Of a stretch of DNA of 64,000 nt, positions 35,110 through 44,108 are shown in pieces. Both the position numbers and the translations under genes were made by a program. Within the stretch, counting starts at the first letter, position 1; the number at the start of each line of letters is the position of its first letter. Below the pieces are notes generated by a model. It saw only the letters and a list, made by a program, of their open reading frames with translations, made no database searches and had not been told where the DNA came from. Source of the stretch: MPNP01 sp965215545 (GTDB lineage: Bacteria > Pseudomonadota > Alphaproteobacteria > Rhodobacterales > Rhodobacteraceae); NCBI GenBank assembly GCA_965215545.1, contig OZ244066.1, forward strand, positions 868,001 through 932,000, given 5' to 3'.

Positions 35110-35714
35110 AGACACGTTGGGCCATGCAGGCCGGATCGTTGGCCCTTGCTGCCCTGATGACGCTGGCCGGGCCGGTTGTGGCCGAGGAACCAATCGTTAT
35201 CGACATGGCGATCGGCAATCCCGACGCAGCCGTCGAGGTCATCGAATATGCCTCCCTGACCTGCCCCCATTGCGCCACCTTTCATCGGGATGTCTTGCCG
35301 CGCCTGAAGACGGAGTACATCGATACCGGCAAGATCAACTTCATCCTGCGCGAAGTGTATTTTGACCGTCCGGGACTGTTTGCCTCGATCACGGCACGCT
35401 GTGGTGGCAGGGACCGGTTTTTCGCCATGGTTGACAGGATTCTGGCCACCCAGCAGGAGTGGTCCCAGCTCGAGTCGCAACCCGCGATCGTCCAGCGTCT
35501 GCGGTCGATTGCCCTGTCAATGGGTGTGACGGACGAGGCCTTCAGGACGTGTTTCCATGACCAGGCCAAGGCGGAACTGCTGGTGGAAACCGAGGTCAGG
35601 AACAAGCGCGAACACGGGATCCGGAGCACGCCCTCCTTTGTCATCAACGGCAAGACCCATGCGAACATGCCCTATGATGAGTTCGTCCGCCTGATCGAAG
35701 ACGCCATGAACTGA
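35106..35714 (+). CDS. DsbA-family thiol:disulfide oxidoreductase
   Basis: 202 residues with a signal peptide (cleavage near VVAEE), so it acts in the periplasm. The thioredoxin-fold active site CPHC lies at about residues 54-57 (SLTCPHCATFHRDVLP). The cis-Pro loop is STPSFVINGK. An extra Cys pair (ARCGG, RTCFHD) may form a structural disulfide in the helical insert. It probably oxidises or isomerises disulfides of exported proteins such as the Cys-rich secreted products in this window; that link is inference. Confidence 0.88.
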   Translation: MKTRWAMQAGSLALAALMTLAGPVVAEEPIVIDMAIGNPDAAVEVIEYASLTCPHCATFHRDVLPRLKTEYIDTGKINFILREVYFDRPGLFASITARCGGRDRFFAMVDRILATQQEWSQLESQPAIVQRLRSIALSMGVTDEAFRTCFHDQAKAELLVETEVRNKREHGIRSTPSFVINGKTHANMPYDEFVRLIEDAMN

Positions 35715-35732
35715 GGGATGGTCCTGGCCACC

Positions 35733-36749
35733 CTATCCATGACGTGCCTGAACCTGACCCGGGCACTGCGGACGCAGTCGGGCCAGGTGATCATCAATCG
35801 GCTGCCAGTCATCGATACGGAGACGGACGGGCAGCACCAGAATCCGTTGGCGCCATGAAGGTGGCAGACGCGCGGCATCCTTTTCCGTCGTGATCAGCTG
35901 GGCCCCCAGGGCAGCAGCTTCCGCTTCCATGCGTCCCATCAGGCGTTCCGCCAGCGGCTGGTGGTCTGCCAAGGGTCTGAACTTGATGACCCTGGCACCT
36001 GTTGCAGCCAGGCTGCGTCGGAATTTTTCCGGATGGGCCATGCCGGCAAATCCGTAGACCACCATCCCCGGCCAGTCGAGACCCGTCGGCAGAACCTCGA
36101 TCTGCCCGGACAGAATCGGGACCGTGATCATCGCACGCCAGGCATCGAGGAACGCCTCCCGGTCGGCTGGCTGGCCGATCACCAGCAGGAGATCGGCCCG
36201 GGCCAGACCCCGCGCGATCGGCTCGCGCAAGGGTCCAGCCGGCAGGACCCGTCCGTTGCCGAAACCCGCCAGCGCATCGACCGTGAGCAGGGCAAGATCC
36301 CGGGGCGGTGCCGGGCTCTGATGGCCATCATCCATGATGATGATATCGCAGCCGGCATGCAGCGCCTGCTGGACCCCGACAGGCCGGTTGGTGGCCTTCC
36401 ATGTGCGGGCCAGGCTGGCCAGAACCAGAGCCTCATCGCCAACATCTGCTGCGGTGTGGCGGGCGGCATCGACTTCAATGGGGCCCGCCAACCGACCCCG
36501 GTACCCTCGGGTGACGATGCCCGGAGTCCAGCCGGCCCGCTGGAGACGTTCGGTCAGAGCCATGACTGTGGGTGTCTTGCCAGTGCCACCGATATTGATG
36601 TTGCCCACACACAGCACCGGCACGGGAACCCTGTTGCCAGCACGGCGACACAACCGGAGAGATGTGGCCAATGACCAGGCAACCGACAGAGGGGCGAGTG
36701 CCCCGGCAAGGGGGCCAGGTGGTGTGAACCAGAATGCCGGCTGGGTCAT
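35733..36749 (-). CDS. lpxK: tetraacyldisaccharide 4'-kinase LpxK
   Basis: Adds the 4'-phosphate of lipid A at the inner membrane. The P-loop is VGNINIGGTGKTPTVM. It is preceded by a hydrophobic N-terminal segment containing PLSVAWSLATSLR that fits membrane association. VTRGYRG, GDEALVLA and MDDGHQSP (the DDGxQ catalytic motif) follow; TTEKDAARLP near the end is also typical. 338 residues. No other lpx gene is adjacent; DUF4170 and pmbA lie upstream on the same strand. Confidence 0.92.
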   Translation of the reverse strand: MTQPAFWFTPPGPLAGALAPLSVAWSLATSLRLCRRAGNRVPVPVLCVGNINIGGTGKTPTVMALTERLQRAGWTPGIVTRGYRGRLAGPIEVDAARHTAADVGDEALVLASLARTWKATNRPVGVQQALHAGCDIIIMDDGHQSPAPPRDLALLTVDALAGFGNGRVLPAGPLREPIARGLARADLLLVIGQPADREAFLDAWRAMITVPILSGQIEVLPTGLDWPGMVVYGFAGMAHPEKFRRSLAATGARVIKFRPLADHQPLAERLMGRMEAEAAALGAQLITTEKDAARLPPSWRQRILVLPVRLRIDDWQPIDDHLARLRPQCPGQVQARHG

Positions 36750-36791
36750 GAACGGCGGGATGGATCAGGCAATGGGCTCAGTCAGGGAGCA

Positions 36792-37049
36792 TCAGGGCCC
36801 GCAACTGTCGATTTCCTCAGTCGGGCTCTCGGCATGCCGTTCATCAATCAGCCGATGGAGATGGGCGATGAAGTACCGCATCATGGCCTGATCGACAGAT
36901 CGCTGGGACACATCCTTCCAGGCGGCATAGGCACTTTGGTAATCGGAGTAGAGGCCCACGATCTCCACCTGATCGAGATCACGGAAGCGGCTCTGCCCGG
37001 TCGTGGCCAGTTCACCACCAAAAACCAGATGCAGGCGTCTTGCCATCAT
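36792..37049 (-). CDS. DUF4170 family protein
   Basis: About 84 residues from the ATG pair at 37049/37046. The sequence RRLHLVFGGEL, VEIVGLYSDYQSAYAAWK and DQAMMRYFIAHLHRL matches DUF4170, a small alphaproteobacterial family of unknown function often encoded near lipid A or TldD/PmbA genes. The longer open frame to 37091 adds no similarity. Confidence 0.8.
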   Translation of the reverse strand: MMARRLHLVFGGELATTGQSRFRDLDQVEIVGLYSDYQSAYAAWKDVSQRSVDQAMMRYFIAHLHRLIDERHAESPTEEIDSCGP

Positions 37050-37100
37050 GTCCTCCATTGTGCTCGACCCCATGCCGGTCCGGACTGTCATGGGAACCTG

Positions 37101-38444
37101 TCACTTGCCAGCGATGGTCAGACCTTCAACCAGCAGGCTTGGCACCCGCATGCGCCGAAACGGGTCCGCATCATTGGCCGGGACGATCGTTTGCAGCATC
37201 TCCCGGAGATTGCCGGCAATGGTGAATTCGGAAACCGGGCCTTCCCGTTCCCCATTGTTGACCCAGTAGCCAGATGCGCCCCGGGAATAGTCACCGGTCG
37301 TGGGATTGATGGTCGAGCCGATGAGTCCGGTCACCACCAGCCCGGTGCCCATGTCCCGCTCCAGTGCGTCCCTCGTTACGGTCCCGGCTGTCAGATCGAT
37401 ATTGCTGGTGGACGGTGACGGTGGCGATGCCACACCACGACTGGCGTTGGCTGTGCTGGCAAGCCCGAGTTTTCGGGCCCTGGCCAGATCCATGATCCAG
37501 GTCATCAGGACCCCATCCTCGACGATGGCGCGTTGTTCTGTCGGCAATCCCTCGGCGTCATAGAGACGGGATGCCAATGAACGCTTGCGCCAGGGATCCT
37601 CAGTCACCGAGAGGGCGGCAGGGAGGACATCGCGCCCCAGCCCATCACGCAGCCAACTGGAGCCCCGGGCGATGGCCTCACCGTTGATGGCCGCCAGCAG
37701 GTGACCGATGAGCGTTGCCGACACCCGTTGATCAAAGAGAACCGGAACATGTCCCGTGGGTGGGCGCGCGGGATTCAGGCGTGCAATGGCACGCTCGCCG
37801 GCACGCCGACCGATCTCGGTCCAGCCGGAAAGGTCCTCGGCAAAGACCCGCGACTCCCCATAGGAATCCGTTTCCATCGACAACCCCTGGCCGGCGATCA
37901 CGGCACAGCCCGCGGACCGGGATTTTTTCCGGCAACTGGCAGCCAGCCCGTTGCTCTGCCGGATGACGAGTTCAACGGCACCCGTGGCGGCCGACGCAGC
38001 CTCAACCGATTCGACCCCGGTCACGGCCAGGGCTCCAGCCTCGATCTCCATGGCAATCGATTCCAGCTCGGCAGGTTCCGGGGTGGGCTCGGATGCGTAG
38101 ATCTCCAGTTCCTTCGAATCTCGCCGGGTCGCCAATTGATCGGGATCAGCCAGACCCAGGCAAGGATCCTCAGGTGCCAATCGGGCCATGGCCACCACCC
38201 GTTCGGCCATGTCGGCGAGGGCCTCGAGCCGTGTATCCGAACCCGCGATGCAGGCCTGACGCTTGCCGATCAGGACACGGATACCCAGTGCCACCTCATC
38301 GGAACTTCCCGCATGTTCCAGCTGGCTGTCACGCACCGTGATGACGACCGACTCCTCGGATGCCACCAGGATATCAGCACTGTCGGCCCCGCAAGCCAGG
38401 GCCGTGTCATGCAGGTGCTCGGCGATGTCGACGAGTTCTGTCAC
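37101..38444 (-). CDS. pmbA: TldD/PmbA-family metalloprotease component PmbA
   Basis: 447 residues. PmbA (TldE) is the partner of the zinc protease TldD and acts on unfolded or modified peptides. Seen are the N-terminal domain (VVITVRDSQLEHAGSSDEVALGIRV), GQGLSMETDSYGESRVFAEDL, HVPVLFDQRVSATLIGHLLAAI and GLIGSTINPTTGDYSRGASGYWV, the conserved end segment with GxxxxxxTGDYSRGASG. It lacks the HExxxH of TldD, as PmbA does. Its start overlaps the DUF2125 stop by four bases. Confidence 0.9.
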   Translation of the reverse strand: MTELVDIAEHLHDTALACGADSADILVASEESVVITVRDSQLEHAGSSDEVALGIRVLIGKRQACIAGSDTRLEALADMAERVVAMARLAPEDPCLGLADPDQLATRRDSKELEIYASEPTPEPAELESIAMEIEAGALAVTGVESVEAASAATGAVELVIRQSNGLAASCRKKSRSAGCAVIAGQGLSMETDSYGESRVFAEDLSGWTEIGRRAGERAIARLNPARPPTGHVPVLFDQRVSATLIGHLLAAINGEAIARGSSWLRDGLGRDVLPAALSVTEDPWRKRSLASRLYDAEGLPTEQRAIVEDGVLMTWIMDLARARKLGLASTANASRGVASPPSPSTSNIDLTAGTVTRDALERDMGTGLVVTGLIGSTINPTTGDYSRGASGYWVNNGEREGPVSEFTIAGNLREMLQTIVPANDADPFRRMRVPSLLVEGLTIAGK

Positions 38445-39955
38445 CGCTCGACTCCATTCACGGTCATGCGATCCCCGCGCTCGAACACAAGGGTGTAGCG
38501 CCTTGGCTGGTCCTGCTCGGCATCCCAGTCCGGCAGGTAGCGGTTCAGCGTCTGGATTGCCAGGAAGACGGGGAGGGGCGGTGAGCCGGGGATCTGGCTC
38601 AGGAAGGCCACGAGATTGCCGAGGTTGCGGGTCTCGAGGTCAATCCGGCCGATCAGATCCGGAGCCTCCGATGCCGTTGCGACGATGTCCAGACTTCCCG
38701 CGGCCTGCACCGTCGTGCCCAACAGATCGAGGCTGAAGGTGCGGAACTCGGCCTGGATATCCTCGAGGGGACTCCAATCACCGACCGGTCCCCGAGGTGG
38801 GATGCCCGCCGTCAAGCCAATATCGATATCATGGGCAATCACCGGTTCGGCAAGCAGTCCACCTGGATCAATCCGGGGCAGGACATCCTCGTGTACAGCG
38901 AGGTTCTCCGTCTCAAGGCGCAGGGTTGCCACGGCGCGATCGGTTGCGGGATCATTGGTCGCAAGACTGAACAGCAGTGTGTGTCCGTCTGATTGCAGGA
39001 TGGGGAATTCACGACCGGGCTGGAGATCCAGGAATTCAAAACCCGCCAGGTCGGTACTGACCAGCACCCTGGAATCATCCAGCAGGATATCGGCACTGCG
39101 GTTCTGCATCAGCACGGTGTGCCCCACATCCGGGATGGTCGGATCAGGACTGAACAGCACCGCCGAGGGTTCGGCGACAAAACTGCCAGAAATGACGGGA
39201 AGGCCGGGCAAGACGCCCCCCAGGGCTTGCCTCTGCGGCCAGATTCCCACCCTGACTTCATATCCTGACTCGAGAATCGTCATTTGGGATGCGGATCGGG
39301 GGCCGTCGCTGGAGTCGGCCCCGACCGGTGGATCGAAGGACTGGCGCGTCGACCCGGCCCCGGCCGTATAGAGCAGTGATTCGGTCGCGCCGGGGGGTCC
39401 CGACATCGAAAAGGTGCCGGCAATATCGGTCAGGGTGTTCATGGATGTGGTCTGGATGCCGTCACGGGTGCGGACACTGGTGACAGTCATCCGGTCCATG
39501 GCCCAGACCAGGTCCAGCCCCTCATCGGTCAGAGTCAGCGTGATGTCCTGGCCCTGCAGGGCATACTCGGAATTCAGGGTCATTGACTCCTGCAGGAACG
39601 TGGCGGTCATCCGGGCCGTGCCCGCCGATGGCAGCACGATGCGGACTGTGGCCAGGTCGAGTGCACCCAGGGTGATTGCGTCCAGGGATGTCTCGAGACT
39701 CCAGTCATCATCGATGAGGATGCCAAGGAAGCCAACACCAAGTCGCACCCGGGTCCGGACCGTCATGGTCACGTCCGTCAGCCGGTGGTCTGGTCCCGCA
39801 GCCGTGATGTCCCCATAGGCGATGGCAATGCCACGCTCCTCCAGGGACTCGAGCAGTGCATCGATGCCGGGGCTGGCCCCGAGTGGCTGACAGGCCAGCA
39901 TCATGGCAGAAATCAGCAGGGGCCGAAGCCACCGGTGAGTCCCCATACGGATCAT
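38441..39955 (-). CDS. DUF2125 exported protein
   Basis: 504 residues with a signal peptide (MLACQPLGASP). The extended beta-rich sequence, with DITAAGPDHRLTDVTMTV near the N-terminus and GSLDIVATASEAPDLIGRIDLETRNLGNLVAFLSQIPG near the C-terminus, fits the DUF2125 family of periplasmic or outer-membrane-associated proteins. The function is unknown. Stop and pmbA start overlap by four bases, suggesting one transcript. Confidence 0.75.
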   Translation of the reverse strand: MIRMGTHRWLRPLLISAMMLACQPLGASPGIDALLESLEERGIAIAYGDITAAGPDHRLTDVTMTVRTRVRLGVGFLGILIDDDWSLETSLDAITLGALDLATVRIVLPSAGTARMTATFLQESMTLNSEYALQGQDITLTLTDEGLDLVWAMDRMTVTSVRTRDGIQTTSMNTLTDIAGTFSMSGPPGATESLLYTAGAGSTRQSFDPPVGADSSDGPRSASQMTILESGYEVRVGIWPQRQALGGVLPGLPVISGSFVAEPSAVLFSPDPTIPDVGHTVLMQNRSADILLDDSRVLVSTDLAGFEFLDLQPGREFPILQSDGHTLLFSLATNDPATDRAVATLRLETENLAVHEDVLPRIDPGGLLAEPVIAHDIDIGLTAGIPPRGPVGDWSPLEDIQAEFRTFSLDLLGTTVQAAGSLDIVATASEAPDLIGRIDLETRNLGNLVAFLSQIPGSPPLPVFLAIQTLNRYLPDWDAEQDQPRRYTLVFERGDRMTVNGVER

Positions 39956-40001
39956 CGGGCTGTACCTCCCATTCCGGTCCGGGCCAGTCCCGGCATTGGT
40001 G

Positions 40002-40375
40002 TCATGTCCACAATTGGCTCCATTGCCGGCGCTGGCATCGTGCCCGTCCCGTTCCAGCCATCATGCCGACCCGCTGGAAGATCGCCCGGGCCTCCATGGT
40101 CCGGCTATACCCAAGCAGGACCGGATGGGTAAGGAGAAACCTGGCCACATGCGACCATATCAGCCAGGGCATGAGGATCAAATCCGGCATGGTGGGTCGA
40201 GCGCCCAGCGCAACGCGGGCTTGATCTCCCGGCCCCGATCGTCGGACGGGAGGATGAAACCGTGGCAGGCGGCCATCCGGACAGGCAGCAAAAGCGTCAG
40301 GAAGCAGCAAGACCAGCGTATTCCGGACGACCGGACGGGGAGAGGTGGGGCGCAGAGCGGTCGGCACGATGATTG
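40002..40375 (-). pseudogene. glutathione S-transferase-like gene, C-terminal half (split by transposon)
   Basis: The minus-strand segment LGARPTMPDLILMPWLIWSHVA and YSRTMEARAIFQRVG matches the helical C-terminal domain of GSTs (PTxADLxLxPW, ARPxxQR). The N-terminal half is at 42895-43086; the transposon 40376-42894 separates them. The junction sequence between is poorly conserved, so some decay may predate the insertion. Confidence 0.65.
40368..40375. repeat. target site duplication GATGATTG (left copy)
   Basis: GATGATTG is repeated directly at 42895-42902, on the other side of the transposon. Confidence 0.85.
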
Positions 40376-40494
40376 TGTTGTGTCTCACTTTGAAAATTCC
40401 CCACGCTACAAATTAAGGAATTATTGCCTATTTGGTTGATTGCGTGCCAAACCAGCATTACCCATTCCAGGATGGCAGAGAAGGAGACCTCTCT

Positions 40495-40713
40495 ATGCCC
40501 CAAGGACCGCAAGGACAGAAACGCCCTGCTGATGTGGTCGGCTGTGCCGTCCATGTTGCCGGGATTGCCACTGGCGAGATTGAGGAAACCGTTGCCAAGC
40601 CGCGCAAGGCCAACGGCGGTCGGATCGGTGGCAAACGTCGGGCCGAATCCCTGACGCCGGAGCGGCGCAGGGAGATTGCGCAAGTCGCAGCGAAGGCACG
40701 GTGGGGTGAATAA
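40495..40713 (+). CDS. small basic transposon passenger protein
   Basis: 72 residues. The first half (MPQGPQGQKRPADVVGCAVH) is followed by an Arg/Lys-rich stretch (GGRIGGKRRAESLTPERRRE) and an A/R-rich helix ending AAKARWGE. The composition resembles histone-H1-like nucleic-acid binders; small proteins of this type are recurrent passengers of IS1/IS1595-type elements as I recall. A ribosome site (AAGGAG) precedes the ATG by 8 bases. Function unknown; nucleic-acid binding is inferred from charge. Confidence 0.6.
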   Translation: MPQGPQGQKRPADVVGCAVHVAGIATGEIEETVAKPRKANGGRIGGKRRAESLTPERRREIAQVAAKARWGE

Positions 40714-40724
40714 AGGGGAAGCAT

Positions 40725-40859
40725 ATGGCAACGCGATCCAAGTCGGGCGAAGGGAAGACGGTCACTATTGAGCTCCTACGAGCACCGGCACCTTTTCAAG
40801 AAATTGACCAAAGTCCTTATGGATCATGGTGCATCGGCCCCGGACACCGTGCCCGTTGA
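40725..40859 (+). CDS. short ORF in the transposon, doubtful
   Basis: A 44-residue frame starting MATRSKSGEGKTVTIELLRA, 11 bases after the basic passenger gene and preceded by GGGGAAG. The lysine-rich N-terminus is similar in character to the previous gene. It may be the start of a longer passenger gene truncated by frameshift. Low certainty. Confidence 0.3.
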   Translation: MATRSKSGEGKTVTIELLRAPAPFQEIDQSPYGSWCIGPGHRAR

Positions 40860-41170
40860 TCCATGACCTCTCGCGTTGCCGTTATTCTGTTACTGCAGTC
40901 TTGCTAGCCGGCTTACCGTTCCAAGCGGAAGAAGTGAGCGATTTTGACCGTGGTCAACTTTGGAATGAATGCAAACCCATTGGATTGCTTGTGGAGAACT
41001 TGTCAGAATCTGCGACTGATATTGGGCTGACTATAGTCCGAATTGAAACAACAGTACGAAGTCGCCTTCGCGGCGCACGATTATACGAGAATGGTATTAT
41101 CTTTCCGTATCTCCATGTGAATATCAATGTAGCTGTCAGGGCGTTTTCGACCGATTTTAGGGCCTGTTGA
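40826..41170 (+). CDS. probable exported passenger protein, frameshifted in the signal peptide
   Basis: The conserved-looking core is SDFDRGQLWNECKPIGLLVENL then TVRSRLRGARLYE and FPYLHVNINV. An ATG at 40863 starts MTSRVAVILL, the first part of a signal peptide. About 10 codons on, the reading must slip one base to join TAVLLAGLPFQAEE and the core. The IS5 copy is inserted in the last codons; without it the protein would end DFNA. Family unknown to me. Confidence 0.4.
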   Translation: MVHRPRTPCPLIHDLSRCRYSVTAVLLAGLPFQAEEVSDFDRGQLWNECKPIGLLVENLSESATDIGLTIVRIETTVRSRLRGARLYENGIIFPYLHVNINVAVRAFSTDFRAC

Positions 41171-41975
41171 CACGTACCGGGCTGCAATCACCCCGGCAGC
41201 GAGGTCGATGACGGCCGCGAAGCTCACCACCATCCTGTCAAAGCGCATCGCCATGCCCCGGAACGCCTTGATCGTCGCCAGGACGGTCTCGATCGGGTGC
41301 CGCCAGGCATCCCTGTCCCGATCATGGTCCCGAATCACGGACCGGTTGCGCCGGGCCGGGCGTGCGACCGTGATGCCGCGTGATTCGGGATCGGCAAGGC
41401 GGGCCTCGCCATCGAGGCCCGCCAGCACCGCTTCTGTCCCCCATCCGATGGCATCCTCCGGGGTCATGGGCCGGACCGGGCCGGATGACGAAGTGGACAC
41501 GGCAGCCCGGCACCTCGCACGCGGCGATGCTCCCCGGGGATCGGACCACCGCTTGGGCGCCCGATGGGGCGCCGTGACGATGGTGCCGTCGATAGCAACG
41601 CATGCAAGGTCGAACGCCTCCGAGTGCGCCTTGACAATGCGTTCGAAGACGCCCCGCCCGGCGCCGGACGCGCTGGAAGACCGTGGTCCCCTGCCGTGCA
41701 TCAGGCGGTCGGGCCGAAGCGGGCGGGCCGGTCGCGCCCCCGGGGGGACTCAGGTCCTGGGCCAGAGGACGGCCGCAACGAAGAGACGGTTGGCGGCGGC
41801 GGTGCCGCCGGGGTCGCCGATCGTGCCGGGACAGAGGGATTCGATGCGGTGCCACATGCGGTCGGCAAGACGGGATCGGTCGCGGGTCATGGGTCTCTCC
41901 TGCCAAGGGATGCCGCCCGTTCCGGGCGGGCGTTGGGATCAGGATCGCAGCGGGGCGGGGGCGTGTCCACAGGCC
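41160..41975 (-). mobile_element. IS5-family insertion sequence (degenerate), nested in the IS1-like transposon
   Basis: An 816-bp element with inverted ends GGGCCTGTTGACACG (left) and the inverse of CGTGTCCACAGGCC (right). TTA is present on both sides (41157-41159 and 41976-41978), a 3-base duplication seen in some IS5 groups. It contains a broken transposase on the minus strand. Confidence 0.75.
41178..41890 (-). pseudogene. IS5-family transposase, frameshifted
   Basis: It starts at 41890 with MTRDRSRLADRMWHRIESLC and NRLFVAAVLW, then stops at the WPRT stop codon. The remainder continues in other frames: GVFERIVKAHSEAF and ACVAIDGTIVTAPHRAPKRW (first Asp in VAIDGT), then ARRNRSVIRDHDRDRDAWRHPIETVLATIKAFRG (the Y/H-RxxxE-like end with the catalytic Glu). 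More than one frameshift, so not functional unless expressed by recoding. Confidence 0.75.
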
Positions 41976-42018
41976 TTAATGCTTGATGAAGAGGTTCCGA
42001 GGACCTATCTTGTCTGGC

Positions 42019-42885
42019 ATGAACAGGTTGTCCACAGAAAAACGCGTCATGATCCTCAACCTGCTGGTTGAGGGGATGTCCATGCGGTCGATTTCCCGCA
42101 TCGTCGGGGTCTCGATCAACACCGTCACCAAACTGCTGGTTGCCGCCGGCGAAGCCTGTGCCGCCTACCATGATGAGGTCGTGCGGGATGTCGAGTCCAG
42201 GCGCATCCAGTGCGATGAGATCTGGTCCTTCTGCTATGCCAAGGCCAGGACTGCCCCGAAAGACGCGGGCGATGTCTGGACCTGGACGGCGATGTGTGCC
42301 GACAGCCAGTTGATCCTGGCTTGGGAGGTCGGGGATCGCTCGGCCCATACAGCCACCAGTTTCATGGACAATCTGGAGCACCGCCTGACCAACCGCGTCC
42401 AGTTGACCACCGATGGCCACAGGGCCTATATCGAGGCTGTGGACAAGGCGTTCCATGATGGCGTGGACGATGCCATGCTGGTCAAACTCTACGGCGATGA
42501 TGGCCGCAAGTCACCCGAGCGCAAGCCCAGCCCATCCGCGTTCAACAGTGCGCGGGTGGATGTCATCGAGGGCAAGCCGGACCCGGCCCATATCTCGACC
42601 AGCCATGTCGAGCGGCAGAAACTGACCATGCGGATGTCGATGCGTCGCTTTACCCGCCTGACCAATGCGTTCTCCAAGAAGATCGAGAACCATGCCCACG
42701 CCGTCGCCCTGCACTACATGCACCACAACTTCTGTCGCATTCACCGGTCCCTGCGGTGTACGCCCGCAATGGCGGCTGGATTGACTGGTACGCTGCATGA
42801 TATGGCGTGGATCGTGGGCTTGATTGATGACCGGGCACCCAAGCCCAACCGCCCCAAGACCTACAGGAAGCGGATTTCAAAGTGA
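42019..42885 (+). CDS. IS1-like family transposase
   Basis: 288 residues. An N-terminal helix-turn-helix (LVEGMSMRSISRIVGVSINTVTKLL) precedes the catalytic domain: QCDEIWSFCYAKAR (first D-E), WTWTAMCADSQLILAWEVGDRS, QLTTDGHRAYIEAV (second D) and TSHVERQKLTMRMSMRRFTRLTNAFSKK (E). These fit the IS1-like transposases common in proteobacteria. The start ATG at 42019 is favoured by homology. The stop lies 9 bases before the right end. The frame is intact, so the outer element may still move unless the nested IS5 blocks its expression. Confidence 0.88.
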   Translation: MNRLSTEKRVMILNLLVEGMSMRSISRIVGVSINTVTKLLVAAGEACAAYHDEVVRDVESRRIQCDEIWSFCYAKARTAPKDAGDVWTWTAMCADSQLILAWEVGDRSAHTATSFMDNLEHRLTNRVQLTTDGHRAYIEAVDKAFHDGVDDAMLVKLYGDDGRKSPERKPSPSAFNSARVDVIEGKPDPAHISTSHVERQKLTMRMSMRRFTRLTNAFSKKIENHAHAVALHYMHHNFCRIHRSLRCTPAMAAGLTGTLHDMAWIVGLIDDRAPKPNRPKTYRKRISK

Positions 42886-42894
42886 TTCACTACC

Positions 42895-43086
42895 GATGAT
42901 TGAGAATGGCAGCGGAATCGATGCAGTCAGATCCTCGTCACCCAGCGCCGGGGCCTTGCCGGGTGGGGAGAGGGCAGGATCATGCGGCTGGTGGTCGACA
43001 TGGTCGCATTCCTGACCGATCTCTTCCAACATCCACAGGACCCGAAAGGCGTGGCTTGGCGGCTTGGCGTGGAGGGTGGTCATCAT
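42895..43086 (-). pseudogene. glutathione S-transferase-like gene, N-terminal half (split by transposon)
   Basis: It reads MMTTLHAKPPSHAFRVLWML, then EEIGQECDHVDH and PPGKAPALGDEDLTAS on the minus strand: the thioredoxin-like GST domain with the PPSxxxxRVLWMLEE and GKAPAL motifs. It then runs into the transposon end. Its start overlaps the holA stop by four bases, so it followed holA in the operon. Confidence 0.65.
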
Positions 43087-44108
43087 CCCCGCCAGCAGGC
43101 AATGCGCAAAAAGATGCGCTCGACAAGCGATCGTGACGGAGTCCTGCCTCCACCCCGCAGTTCGAGATCGGCCCCTGTCAACTCGCACAGGGCAAAGCGG
43201 GCCCCGGGCACACCCCAGGACCTGGCCTGGTTGATGAGTTGCTGCCGCCGGGGGCCAAATACAGGGGGCCTGAGACGGCCCACGGCGGTCTCGATACCGT
43301 TCGGATCAGCGGCGACCCTGAGAATCCGGCGAAAGATTGCTTCGGCCTGCAGACACAGGCCGACCGGGTTCCCTTCCTGAGCTGTCAATTTACGAAAGGC
43401 CGGCCCGATCAACTGGGCCTGGCGGTTGGCCGTGGCTGTCAGCAGTTTCTCGGTGGCCGATGCAATCGTGAGCGGGACACAGGCCTCCAGATCGTCACTG
43501 CTGAGGTCGGTCGGATCGTTGTGTTTGTAGAGGGCGAGTTTCTCCAGCACGCCCCGCACCATCGCCGGATCGTACTCGGCCAGACGGGCTGTCAGTTGAT
43601 GGAGGCGATCGACCTGGACCGGACCAAGACCCACATCCTCCATCATCATCCGCACCTCCGTCACGGTCAGGGGATTGTCAAAAATGGCCGTGGCAACCAG
43701 CTGCCCATGCGTTTCGAAAAGTTTGCGCAGCCTGGATGCCGGTCGCAGGTAACGGCGCGTGCTGACCACCATGCGGGCCGAATCACCGTCGAGTTCGGGC
43801 AGGAGTTCCACAATGATCGGTGCCAGCGAGTCGGTGGCGCCATCGATCACGATCACCCGATCCCCCTCGGCAAAGAAACTCATCGCGTTGACCGCCATGG
43901 CCAGCGCATTGGGATTGGCAACGATGGAAGGGGCCTCGAGGGTCTCAAGGCGCATCCTGTCCCTGGCATCCGGGCCCGCCAGAATCCCGACAACCAGATC
44001 CCGCACCTGCAGGACCCTGGCCTCATGCCGGCCATGGATCAGGCATGCCCGGCAACCCCCCGCTGCAGACATCAACCGTGTGGGGAGATCTTCCGCCTTG
44101 ATCTTCAT
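43083..44108 (-). CDS. holA: DNA polymerase III delta subunit HolA
   Basis: HolA opens the beta clamp in the clamp-loader complex. 341 residues. The pattern LIHGRHEARVLQVRDLVV, LETLEAPSIVANPNALAMAVNAMSFFAEGDRVIVIDGA, AIFDNPLTVTEV and AQLIGPAFRKLTAQEGNPVGL with the three-domain length fits alphaproteobacterial HolA. It follows lptE with a four-base overlap, as in many relatives. Confidence 0.88.
   Translation of the reverse strand: MKIKAEDLPTRLMSAAGGCRACLIHGRHEARVLQVRDLVVGILAGPDARDRMRLETLEAPSIVANPNALAMAVNAMSFFAEGDRVIVIDGATDSLAPIIVELLPELDGDSARMVVSTRRYLRPASRLRKLFETHGQLVATAIFDNPLTVTEVRMMMEDVGLGPVQVDRLHQLTARLAEYDPAMVRGVLEKLALYKHNDPTDLSSDDLEACVPLTIASATEKLLTATANRQAQLIGPAFRKLTAQEGNPVGLCLQAEAIFRRILRVAADPNGIETAVGRLRPPVFGPRRQQLINQARSWGVPGARFALCELTGADLELRGGGRTPSRSLVERIFLRIACWRG

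Larger units (their letters stand above)
40376..42894 (+). mobile_element. IS1-like transposon with passenger genes, interrupted by an IS5 copy
   Basis: A 2519-bp element with imperfect ~20-bp inverted ends: TGTTGTGTCTCACTTTGAAA at left and the inverse of GGTAGTGAATCACTTTGAAA at right, 16 of 20 identical. GATGATTG direct repeats flank it, and removing the element joins the two halves of a GST-like gene. It carries, rightwards, a 72-residue basic protein, one or two doubtful small genes and the transposase. An IS5-family copy (41160-41975) sits between passengers and transposase. Confidence 0.85.
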
